Part shown: one piece after another, positions 30,911-38,900 of the stretch | Layout of the letters: each line of letters opens with the position of its first letter | Numbering within the stretch: position 1 is the first letter of the stretch | Source: Chloroflexota bacterium | Lineage (GTDB): Bacteria > Chloroflexota > Anaerolineae > Aggregatilineales > Phototrophicaceae | Direction of reading: 5' to 3' | Length of the DNA: 64,000 nt | Assembly: GCA_026707665.1 (NCBI GenBank) | Contig: JAPOWK010000102.1 | Coordinates: 16,784-80,783, forward strand | Made by a program: the position numbers and the translations under genes | The notes under the pieces: generated by a model | What the model saw: only the letters and a program-made list of their open reading frames with translations | What the model was told of the DNA's origin: nothing | The model's database searches: none

Positions 30911-31659
30911 TGCCCAAGGCGCCATTTGACCCGCTCCCTGACGACAAGGATCGGGCAGACTTTACTGGCGAATCGGCTCCCGCCTCTGACTCACCTGAGG
31001 CTCCTCAAGCGCGGAACGAAGTCAGCAGCGCCCGGGCGCGCGCCCAGTATCGTGGCGCCAGCGATCCCCTATTCGGCTTCATCATCGCCGCCGCTTTGAG
31101 CGTAGGGTTAACGCCGCTGCTGCCGGAAAGTGTCGAACTTCGCTATACGCTAGCCTGGGGCGCTTTGGCCGGCGTGAGCGTCCTGTCTTGGCTGCTCGGC
31201 AACATGGAACGGATTGGGCAGGAACGACCCGACAACCTGGGTTGGGGCGTCCTCTACGGCATACTGCTGGGTATCCCGTTTCTTGTGTTTCTCAGCCAGC
31301 ACGTTTTGGGCCCGGCGACGAGCCGCCTTTTCCCTGATATGTCGACGGGAAGCCTGCTCGCTTTTCTGGTTTTCGTTATGCCTTTGGCCGAGACGCTGTT
31401 TTTCCGCGGATTGCTGCAGAGCCAGCTCATGTCTTGGTTAGTAGGGCTGCTGGCGACGCTGTGGAATATCGTGCTGTTCTTTCCTGTGATGTGGCAATCT
31501 GTTTCAGATCATCAGGTGGTTGCGCTGGTCATCGTCATACTTCTATTGATGATGAATATGCTCTATGTTTACGTACGCGAACGCAATGGACTGGCGTCGT
31601 CATGGATTTGCCAGATCGTTTGCAACTTCATCATTCTTTATATTCCATCGCTGAGCTAG
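30907..31659 (+). CDS. CPBP family intramembrane metalloprotease-like membrane protein
   Basis: Multi-TM with 'PLAETLFFRGLLQSQLMSWLVGLLATLWNIVLFF'; ATGA overlap with ltaE. Confidence 0.7.
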   Translation: MMPKAPFDPLPDDKDRADFTGESAPASDSPEAPQARNEVSSARARAQYRGASDPLFGFIIAAALSVGLTPLLPESVELRYTLAWGALAGVSVLSWLLGNMERIGQERPDNLGWGVLYGILLGIPFLVFLSQHVLGPATSRLFPDMSTGSLLAFLVFVMPLAETLFFRGLLQSQLMSWLVGLLATLWNIVLFFPVMWQSVSDHQVVALVIVILLLMMNMLYVYVRERNGLASSWICQIVCNFIILYIPSLS

Positions 31660-31743
31660 CAAGCGCCGGACGTGCGTCTAGCCAATTAAAAGACCGCAGC
31701 CCAAGTGCCGCGGCGTTCGGCTCCGATTTACAAAGTTGGAAGG

Positions 31744-32457
31744 TTATTCGGCCAGATGCTCGAGCGGGTCCGGTTTTGGCAGTGGCTTGATGCAACCAGC
31801 GAAGAAGATAAAGCCCAGCCCCGCGACGAAACCGCCAATATGCGCCCAATGCGCCACATCGGTCTCGACGCCGATCCAGCCTACTTGCTGCAAGACATCC
31901 ATCAGCAGCCAATAGCCCAGGAAAAGAAACGCGGGCACATTCACGGACCAGACGAACGGGCGGAAGAAGCCGAGCAAGGTCTTGACTTTGGCTTTGGGTC
32001 GCAACATGAGGAATCCACCCATGACGCCGGCGATGGCGCCGCTCGCGCCAATCACTACGCCGGTATCGGTTACCGTGCAGGCCGTATTGCCAAATGCGAC
32101 ATGAGCCAAGGTCGCGACCGCGCCGAATCCCAAATACGCGAGCAAGAATTTTACGCTGCCCAGGTATCGCTCCACCAAGCCGCCGAATAAGAACAGGAAC
32201 CACATATTGCCCAGCAGATGAGCGGCGCTCGCATGCAAGAACAGGCTGCGGAATCCGTCCAAGCCGGTCGCGGCAATCGATTGCTCGCCAATCTTGCATA
32301 CTTCCAAACCGTAATTCTGCAGCGCCGCCTTCAGGAATCCCTCGCCCTGGGCATCTACCGAAAGCTCCCAGAGGAATACCACGAGGTTGATGACGATGAT
32401 GGCAAGGGCGGCTTTCGGAATCGTCTTGTCTCGGCCGACTACCGTCAATGGAAACAT
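31744..32457 (-). CDS. Rhomboid family intramembrane serine protease
   Basis: 'FLHASAAHLLGNMWFLFLFG', 'GASGAIAGVMGGF' (catalytic Ser), 'AHWAHIGGFVAGLGF' (catalytic His). Confidence 0.93.
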   Translation of the reverse strand: MFPLTVVGRDKTIPKAALAIIVINLVVFLWELSVDAQGEGFLKAALQNYGLEVCKIGEQSIAATGLDGFRSLFLHASAAHLLGNMWFLFLFGGLVERYLGSVKFLLAYLGFGAVATLAHVAFGNTACTVTDTGVVIGASGAIAGVMGGFLMLRPKAKVKTLLGFFRPFVWSVNVPAFLFLGYWLLMDVLQQVGWIGVETDVAHWAHIGGFVAGLGFIFFAGCIKPLPKPDPLEHLAE

Positions 32458-32550
32458 ATCGCATCCCTCAACCTAGCTTGCACTTAATACGTTATCACAC
32501 AGCTTCGGTTTCGCGCAAGCCAGTTCCAACTTGGGTGGCATGCCGAAATC

Positions 32551-33237
32551 CTAATGTTGAGAGCGCGGTGGCGCGATGAAAAAGGAAAAGAGAAATATCA
32601 GCGCCAGCCCGGTGATGAAGCCGCCGACGTGCCCCCAATGCACATTGATCCGCGGCGCGACCGAGCCCACCTGATTGAAGAATTGCAGAAAGAACCAATA
32701 AATGAGATAGACCCAGGCCGGCACATTGACGTCGTAGCCAAATACTTTCAGAATGACGATCTTGGACTTGATGCGCGCCGTTGGAAATAGAAACAAGAAA
32801 GCGCCGATGATGCCGGAAATGGCGCCGCTCGAGCCGACCATATACTGGGGCTCGCTGCAAAGCCCGCCATCGAAGAAGAGATGGCCCAGATGGCCGCCGA
32901 AGCCTACCACCAGATAGAAGGCGAGAAAGCGCAAATGCCCGAGGTGTTCCTCGATCCGCGCTCCAAACACATAGAAGATGATTATGTTCGATGTCAGATG
33001 CACGAAGCTCATGTGCAGGAAGATGCTGCGAAGGCCATCAAGCAGCGTGTCGCTCAAGGGCTGGCTGTGGACCGCGCAAACGTCCAGCACGTACTGTTGG
33101 TAAACCTCTTCCAGCGAGAGCCCGCCGAGGAAGGCATAAACCAAGACAAAGGAGAATGCCAGCACGTTAGCGACGGTGACAAAGAACGCGACATAAGGTC
33201 GATAATTCGAGGTGCCGACAATCTTGTAGGGGATCAT
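32551..33237 (-). CDS. Rhomboid family intramembrane serine protease
   Basis: 'FLHMSFVHLTSNIIIFYVFG', 'GSSGAISGIIGAFLFLFP', 'VHWGHVGGFITGLAL'. Confidence 0.92.
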   Translation of the reverse strand: MIPYKIVGTSNYRPYVAFFVTVANVLAFSFVLVYAFLGGLSLEEVYQQYVLDVCAVHSQPLSDTLLDGLRSIFLHMSFVHLTSNIIIFYVFGARIEEHLGHLRFLAFYLVVGFGGHLGHLFFDGGLCSEPQYMVGSSGAISGIIGAFLFLFPTARIKSKIVILKVFGYDVNVPAWVYLIYWFFLQFFNQVGSVAPRINVHWGHVGGFITGLALIFLFSFFIAPPRSQH

Positions 33238-33366
33238 GCTGCGAGTTCCGCGTCCATCCGCAGGCTCAGATTAGCATACGTTTGTGGCGGAAGGCAAATG
33301 CTGTCTGCTGGCGCCTAAGCGTGACTGACAAAAATCTGGAGTACGCAGGTCAGGGAGTTTGTCGAA

Positions 33367-34503
33367 TTAGCGTTGGTCGATTGGCGCCCACTTGCGATCC
33401 CGTGGACCGATATAGTTGGCTTTGGGCCGAATCAGGCGGCCGCCCATTTGGGCGATGACATGGGCTGACCAGCCGGCGATCCGCGACATGGCGAAGAGCG
33501 GCGTGAACATATCGACATCGAGATCCAAGGTGTAAAGCACAATCGCGCTGTAATAATCGACATTGGGATATAAGTTGCGCTTGATGAAGTACTCGTCAGC
33601 GCGTGCTGTCTCCGCCAAATTCACCGCGATGTCGTACCACTTGCGCTTGCCTGAGCTTTCGGCCAGCGCCTCAGCATGGCGGCGGAGTATGCCCGCGCGA
33701 GGATCATTGGATTTGTAGACGCGATGCCCGATGCCCATGATGCGCCGCTGACCGGATTTAACGTTCTTCTCAAACCAAGGTCCGACATTGTCGACTTCGC
33801 CGATTTCCAGAAACATATTCATCGCGGCTGAATTGGCGCCGCCATGAGACGGACCCTTCAAGGCGCCTATGCCAGCGACGATGGCGCTGTGCATATCCGA
33901 TCCAGTTGCGGTGACGACGCGGGTGGTGAATGTGCTGGCGTTCATGCCGTGCTCCGCTAGCAGCACCAGGTAGACATTGAGCGCGGCGCAGGCGGTGGCG
34001 TCCGGTTCCTCGCCCGATATCATGTACACGAAGTTTTCCGCCACGCTGAGATCGGTTCGTGGTCGGACGGGCGCTTCACCCTTTACGATTCGCATCCAGG
34101 CGGCGCAGATGGTGGTGATCTGGCCCGTCAATCGAAAAGCCTTCTTCTTTGCCGCTTCTTTATCTTTGAGATTCTCCGCCTCGCTGTCAAAAGCGGATAG
34201 CATGGAAACGGCCGTCCGCAGCGCCGCCATCGCTGGCGTGCCCCGGGGCAGCGATTGAAGCATGGCGATGACCTCGTCCGGAATGGCGGCGTTCCGCGCG
34301 ATCTTGCGGCGCAATTCGCCGTATTCCGCGCGATTGGGCAGGCGATTGTCAAATAGCAAGAACAGGACTTCCTCAAATGTGGTCTTCTCCGCCAGGTCTT
34401 CAATGGCGTATCCGCAGTAGATTAGCTCTCCGATGCTGCCATCAATGTAACTCGTGCTGATATCGGCAACGACGGCTTCTTCAAGCCCCCCTTTATCCGC
34501 CAT
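33367..34503 (-). CDS. gltA: Citrate synthase
   Basis: 'GLEEAVVADISTSYIDGSIGELIYCGYAIEDLA', 'LAEHGMNASTFTTRVVTATGSDMHSAIVAGIGALKGPSHGGAN', 'IMGIGHRVYKSNDPRAGIL'. Start trimmed from 34710 to MADKGGLEEA. Confidence 0.95.
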   Translation of the reverse strand: MADKGGLEEAVVADISTSYIDGSIGELIYCGYAIEDLAEKTTFEEVLFLLFDNRLPNRAEYGELRRKIARNAAIPDEVIAMLQSLPRGTPAMAALRTAVSMLSAFDSEAENLKDKEAAKKKAFRLTGQITTICAAWMRIVKGEAPVRPRTDLSVAENFVYMISGEEPDATACAALNVYLVLLAEHGMNASTFTTRVVTATGSDMHSAIVAGIGALKGPSHGGANSAAMNMFLEIGEVDNVGPWFEKNVKSGQRRIMGIGHRVYKSNDPRAGILRRHAEALAESSGKRKWYDIAVNLAETARADEYFIKRNLYPNVDYYSAIVLYTLDLDVDMFTPLFAMSRIAGWSAHVIAQMGGRLIRPKANYIGPRDRKWAPIDQR

Positions 34504-34722
34504 GAAGTCTTTCTCCTTGTTGCAGATTGCGCTCGCCGTAAGTCGCCGCGCCACTTGACCACGATGGACGTAACTCTGGCGGCGCTGAGTAAAATGCCTT
34601 CTTCGATAACGGGCGCTAGTATAGCACTCGCTATGACGGGCTACAATGTTGATAAATCGTGTGGAAACTGGGAAGGGTAGCGCTTGCAACATGCGTGATA
34701 TGCCACTCACGGAAAGTTGCCG

Positions 34723-34751
34723 TTGCGCGAAACTATTCCATGTGCTAGTCT
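34723..34751 (+). promoter_or_regulatory. Possible sigma70-type promoter upstream of the JAMM-CysO-MoeZ cluster
   Basis: TTGCGC, 17 bp spacer, TAGTCT preceded by TGC (extended -10-like). Weak match, pattern only. Confidence 0.3.
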
Positions 34752-34758
34752 GCTGGCC

Positions 34759-34924
34759 AAGTTAGAAACAGACGCGAAAATGATGACAGTAGGGGAAGGT
34801 TGTCGCTGCTTGTGTACGGTCGATTCGGTGGTATGCCGCGTCGGGAACTGCGCTGAGTGAGCTTCCCCCGCCTGAGTGGCGAAGAGGAATGAGACAGGAG
34901 CCAGCCCAAGCGGTTGGCTCTTTT
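34759..34924 (+). ncRNA. Candidate structured leader / attenuator or short ncRNA
   Basis: Long-range helix GGGGAAG (34792-34798) / CTTCCCC (34862-34868); hairpin CGCC-TGAGT-GGCG (34869-34881); terminator-like hairpin with T-run at the end; no CDS in this stretch. Confidence 0.35.
34898..34924 (+). terminator. Intrinsic-terminator-like hairpin upstream of the JAMM gene
   Basis: GAGCCAGCC-CAAGC-GGTTGGCTC (9 bp stem with one G-T pair) followed by TTTT, 30 bp before the ATG at 34955. Confidence 0.5.
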
Positions 34925-34954
34925 GATATGGCGCGTTGATTCGGGAATTGCTTC

Positions 34955-35380
34955 ATGAATGTGCAGCTCAGCATGGAACTTCAAGGCAAAATCTTCGAGC
35001 AGATGGAAGCCTCATATCCGAACGAAGGCGGCGGCTTCCTGCTCGGTGAAGCGCAGGGCGGCGCCATCGCAATCGTGGACATCATTGAGGTGGAAAATAC
35101 ATTCGCCGAAGAAGAGCAACACCATCGATACGCGATGCGGCCGCAGGACTGGATGCGCCTGGAAGATGAGGCTGACGAGCGGGGGCTTAGCCTGATCGGC
35201 TATTATCACAGTCATCCGGACTCGCCGGCGATTCCATCGGAATACGACCGCGAGCATGCGCTGCCAAACTTCGTCTATGTCATTACGGCCGTCATGATGG
35301 CGAAGGCGACCGATATGCAAGTCTGGCAATTGCGTCCGGATCGCAGCGCCTTTGATAATGGCACGCTTTCGATTACTTGA
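34955..35380 (+). CDS. JAMM/MPN+ (Mov34/Mec+-like) metallopeptidase
   Basis: JAMM motif 'GYYHSHPDSPAIPSEYD' (HxHx7SxxD) and upstream Glu in the N-terminal region; size and context as in Mec+/QbsD proteins. Confidence 0.92.
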   Translation: MNVQLSMELQGKIFEQMEASYPNEGGGFLLGEAQGGAIAIVDIIEVENTFAEEEQHHRYAMRPQDWMRLEDEADERGLSLIGYYHSHPDSPAIPSEYDREHALPNFVYVITAVMMAKATDMQVWQLRPDRSAFDNGTLSIT

Positions 35381-35495
35381 GGCGGTCGCGTGACAATGGT
35401 CGTCAGTTTCGTTGGAATGATGTTTGGGCGTAAGAATCGGGCAGTTCATCTCGTTCAAATACAGAGTCTATGATGGAACGGAAGAGGAGCAAACC

Positions 35496-35777
35496 ATGGC
35501 GAAGATTCGCGTCCCGACGCCGCTGCGCGCTTACACCGACGGCGCCTCCGACATCGAAGTTGCGGGCAGCACCGTAGGTGAAGCGCTCGGCAATCTGGTA
35601 GAGCAGCATCCGGATCTGCGTGTTCATTTGTTCCAGGACGATGATCTGCGCAGCTTCGTCAACATCTTTATCGGCGATGAAGACATTCGTTTCATGCAGG
35701 GGCTCGACACGGAAATCGACGCCGCTGACAGCCTGCGAATCATTCCGAGCATCGCCGGCGGCCGACGCACTCAGTAG
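35496..35777 (+). CDS. MoaD/ThiS-family (CysO-like) ubiquitin-fold sulfur carrier with C-terminal extension after GG
   Basis: 'SFVNIFIGDEDIRFMQGLDTEIDAADSLRIIPSIAGG' closely resembles CysO as recalled ('FVNIYVNDEDVRFSGGL...VTILPAVAGG'); C-terminus is GG-RRTQ. Start at MAKIRVPTPLRAY. Confidence 0.92.
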   Translation: MAKIRVPTPLRAYTDGASDIEVAGSTVGEALGNLVEQHPDLRVHLFQDDDLRSFVNIFIGDEDIRFMQGLDTEIDAADSLRIIPSIAGGRRTQ

Positions 35778-35794
35778 CGAAGGGACCAAGAAGG

Positions 35795-37039
35795 ATGTCA
35801 TCAGTGCATCAGCGATTCGCTGACTTAAGCAACGACGAGGTTAAGCGCTACAGCCGCCACGTGATCATGCCGGAAGTCGGCATGGAGGGCCAGCGCCGGT
35901 TGAAAGCGTCCAGCGTGCTGCTAATCGGGACGGGCGGCTTGGGCAGCCCGCTCGCGCTTTATCTGGCGGCGGCGGGGATCGGTCGAATCGGCCTGGTCGA
36001 CTACGATGTGGTCGATTTCACCAACCTGCAGCGCCAGGTCATCCATGGGGTCAGCACCGTTGGCGTATCCAAGCTCGAAAGCGCGGAAACACGCATGCTC
36101 GATCTGAACCCCGATATCGAAGTGGTCAAATACAATGAGCCGCTTACATCGGAAAACGCCTTGCGCATCTTCAGCGATGGATGGGACATCGTCATTGATG
36201 GCACCGACAATTTTCCAACGCGCTACCTGGTCAACGACGCCTGTGTCAAGCTCGGGATTCCCAATGTCTACGGCAGCATCTTTCGCTTCGAAGGTCAACT
36301 CAGCGTCTTCTATGCCGACGAAGGACCATGCTACCGCTGCATGTTCCCCGAACCGCCGCCGCCGGGATTGGTGCCCAGTTGCGCGGAAGGAGGCGTGCTT
36401 GGCATCCTGCCCGGCACGATCGGCACGATGCAGGCGACTGAAGCGATCAAGTTGCTTCTCGGCATCGGCGATCCCATGATCGGGCGCATGATGCTCTATG
36501 ACGCGCTTGAGATGAGCTTCCATTCGATCAAAGTGCGCAAGGACCCGAATTGTCCTGTTTGCGGTATCCCCGCGGATGAAATCGAACTGATTGACTACGA
36601 GCAATTCTGCGGCATGCCGGCGCATGACCACAGCGAGTTCACTTCGGTGGATGAGACCGTCGATATCGACATTCGGTCAGTGACCGTGCACGATGTGAAA
36701 GCGGCGCTGGAAAACGGCGATGATGTCGTCGTGATCGACGTGCGCGACCCACATGAGTGGGATATCAGCGTCATTGACGGCACCGTGAAGATCCCCAAAC
36801 CCGATATCCAGCTGGCGAAAAACGGGATTCAAGGCGGCCGCCGCTTGTGGGAGGAGACAGTCCTGAAGGACATTCCCAAGGATAAGACCCTGTACTTGCA
36901 TTGCCGCTCGGGCGTGCGCAGCGCCGATAGCATCGCCTTCTTGTCGGAAGTCGGCTATGACCTGGAGAAGATGTACAACGTCGAGGGCGGCATCCTGGCC
37001 TGGGCGGACGAGATTGACCCCGCGATGCCGAAGTACTAA
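35795..37039 (+). CDS. MoeZ/MOCS3-like adenylyltransferase with C-terminal rhodanese domain
   Basis: 'GTGGLGSPLALYLAAAGIGRIGLVDYDVVDFTNLQRQ', 'DGTDNFPTRYLVND', CxxC pairs (CYRC, CPVC), 'VPSCAEGGVLG'; rhodanese loop 'LHCRSGVRS'. Confidence 0.95.
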   Translation: MSSVHQRFADLSNDEVKRYSRHVIMPEVGMEGQRRLKASSVLLIGTGGLGSPLALYLAAAGIGRIGLVDYDVVDFTNLQRQVIHGVSTVGVSKLESAETRMLDLNPDIEVVKYNEPLTSENALRIFSDGWDIVIDGTDNFPTRYLVNDACVKLGIPNVYGSIFRFEGQLSVFYADEGPCYRCMFPEPPPPGLVPSCAEGGVLGILPGTIGTMQATEAIKLLLGIGDPMIGRMMLYDALEMSFHSIKVRKDPNCPVCGIPADEIELIDYEQFCGMPAHDHSEFTSVDETVDIDIRSVTVHDVKAALENGDDVVVIDVRDPHEWDISVIDGTVKIPKPDIQLAKNGIQGGRRLWEETVLKDIPKDKTLYLHCRSGVRSADSIAFLSEVGYDLEKMYNVEGGILAWADEIDPAMPKY

Positions 37040-37789
37040 TTGGCAATCGGAAGACGCGCTCTAAATCACTCAGCGACCACAGGTTTCCAGGGAAAGGATT
37101 GGAAAGTGGAAGAAAAGAGAAAGCCCTATCTGACCATCTCCTTCAGGCAGCCGCGGCACTCGCTCGTCGTGCTCTTCATTATGCTTTCCATTGGGTTGAT
37201 CGCTGGCGCATTCGGCATTCAGGAATTCCAGCGGTGGCAGACGCAGATTCTGGAGACAGAGGCTCGCTTGCATGATACGGAATCAGAGTTGACCCAGGCG
37301 GACAACCGCTTTCAAGACATGAAAGCGAGCTTGGAAGCGGTTGAGACCAAGCTGCAAGAAACTGAGGCTGAATTGCTCGATGCCAAGAGGAAGCTCGAAG
37401 CCTACTTGCCGATAAGCCTCCTAAATGAACCCATCGCGTTTATATCCTCCAAGTGGGGTATTGATGCGATAGCTTGTACGAAGATGCCAGAAGGTTATAC
37501 AGGGGCGGGTGACGAACTTGGAGAGGGCCGGCTGCTCTACTATTACGCTACAGAATGGGATACTGTCGAGGCCATCAATCAGAGCGATCAATACAAGTTC
37601 GTCGGCGAAGACAAATGGGGCGCCAACTGGGATGAAGACGAAGGATTTGATAATTGGGGCTACTACATGCACGTAGCTGTGCTTGAATCGCATCCATTCA
37701 CCTGGTCTAAATCGAAAGATTGGCTGAACAACAAAGACGGCTGGGAAAGCCGACTTACAGACTATTGCCGTGACACACTGCAACCATAA
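37040..37789 (+). CDS. Single-pass membrane coiled-coil protein, unknown function
   Basis: TM 'SLVVLFIMLSIGLIAGAFGI', heptad-like coiled coil, Trp/Tyr-rich C-terminal domain. A GTG start near 37106 is possible. Confidence 0.65.
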   Translation: MAIGRRALNHSATTGFQGKDWKVEEKRKPYLTISFRQPRHSLVVLFIMLSIGLIAGAFGIQEFQRWQTQILETEARLHDTESELTQADNRFQDMKASLEAVETKLQETEAELLDAKRKLEAYLPISLLNEPIAFISSKWGIDAIACTKMPEGYTGAGDELGEGRLLYYYATEWDTVEAINQSDQYKFVGEDKWGANWDEDEGFDNWGYYMHVAVLESHPFTWSKSKDWLNNKDGWESRLTDYCRDTLQP

Positions 37790-37795
37790 ACGAAC

Positions 37796-37823
37796 AAAAG
37801 CCCCGCGAAGTGCCGGGGCTTTT
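37796..37823. terminator. Bidirectional intrinsic terminator between convergent genes
   Basis: AAAAGCCCCG-CGAAGTGC-CGGGGCTTTT, 10 bp perfect stem with flanking A/T runs. Confidence 0.85.
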
Positions 37824-37854
37824 CTCTCCTAGAGTTCGGGTCGAACAGCGAAAT

Positions 37855-38898
37855 CTAGACCATCAGACTCTGCATCACGCCGTCCAGCGCCTGCTTCGGC
37901 GGTCGCATGTCGGCATCATCCAGAAACGCAAGCGGCGTATTGATCAGATCTTCCGTGTCCGCCAGCGTCGGGCGCGGCTCTTCGTAGTAGAGCAGGCCGG
38001 TCGAAAAAATCTGCTCGCGCATGGAGCGCTCCAGCACCTCCATCGCCATACGTCGGTTGCGCGGGTCATGGTCGTTGTCGAGCTTCTTGAGACGGATAAA
38101 CGTTCCATCGTGCATTTCCACATCGATGATGTCGCCCGCGTCGTAATCGCCGACGGTGATCTCGTCCTTGGGCTCGACATAGTCGGGCGCCAGAATCTGG
38201 ATTTCGTGCAAGGGAATCTCATGATCCTTGCCATAGGGATAGCTCTTGGTCGAGGTCTCCGCGTTGTTGAAGGTGACGCAAGGGCTGATGATATCAAGCA
38301 CGGAGGCGCCCGGGTGCCGCACCGCCGCTTGCAGCAGCGCCTGCACCTGTTTGGCGTCGCCGCTGAAACTGCGCGCGACAAAGGTGCAGCCGGCGATCAC
38401 CGCTTCCAGCGCCAGGTCGATCGGCGGCATGTGATTGGTGCCATAGTATTTCAGGAACTGCCCCTCATCAGCCGTGGCCGAGAACTGCCCTTTGGTCAAG
38501 CCGTAGACGCCGTTATTCTCAATAATGTAGACGAGCGGCACGTTGCGGCGAATGACATGCTTGAATTGCCCCATGCCAATCGAACCGGTATCGCCATCGC
38601 CGCTGACGGCGATGCAGGAAAGGTCTTTGTTCGCCAGTAGCGCGCCGGTCGCCACAGACGGCATGCGGCCATGCAAGGCGTTGAAACCGTGTGAGCCGCC
38701 CAGAAAATAAGCCGGCGTCTTGCTCGAGCAGCCGATGCCACTCAATTTGATGATCTTGTGCTGTTCCAAGCCCAGTTCGTAAGCCATGCTAATCAGCTGA
38801 TTGGAGATCGAGTCATGACCACAGCCGGGACAGAGCGTGCTCGGTCGCCCCTTGTATTCGTTGCGAGCCAGCCCAAGGTGATTTGTGCGTGGAGGCAT
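37855..38898 (-). CDS. 2-oxoacid:ferredoxin oxidoreductase, beta subunit
   Basis: 'LCPGCGHDSISNQL', TPP motif 'AVSGDGDTGSIGMGQFKHVIRRNVPLVYIIENNGVYGLTKGQ'. Confidence 0.92.
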   Translation of the reverse strand: MPPRTNHLGLARNEYKGRPSTLCPGCGHDSISNQLISMAYELGLEQHKIIKLSGIGCSSKTPAYFLGGSHGFNALHGRMPSVATGALLANKDLSCIAVSGDGDTGSIGMGQFKHVIRRNVPLVYIIENNGVYGLTKGQFSATADEGQFLKYYGTNHMPPIDLALEAVIAGCTFVARSFSGDAKQVQALLQAAVRHPGASVLDIISPCVTFNNAETSTKSYPYGKDHEIPLHEIQILAPDYVEPKDEITVGDYDAGDIIDVEMHDGTFIRLKKLDNDHDPRNRRMAMEVLERSMREQIFSTGLLYYEEPRPTLADTEDLINTPLAFLDDADMRPPKQALDGVMQSLMV

Positions 38899-38900
38899 GA

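Noticed and set aside
34825-34840. T-box-like string CGGTGGTATGCCGCG in the JAMM leader, with AGTA upstream
   Set aside because: The canonical T-box is GGTGGTACCGCG. Here two extra bases break the motif, and the distance and order to the terminator do not fit an antiterminator.
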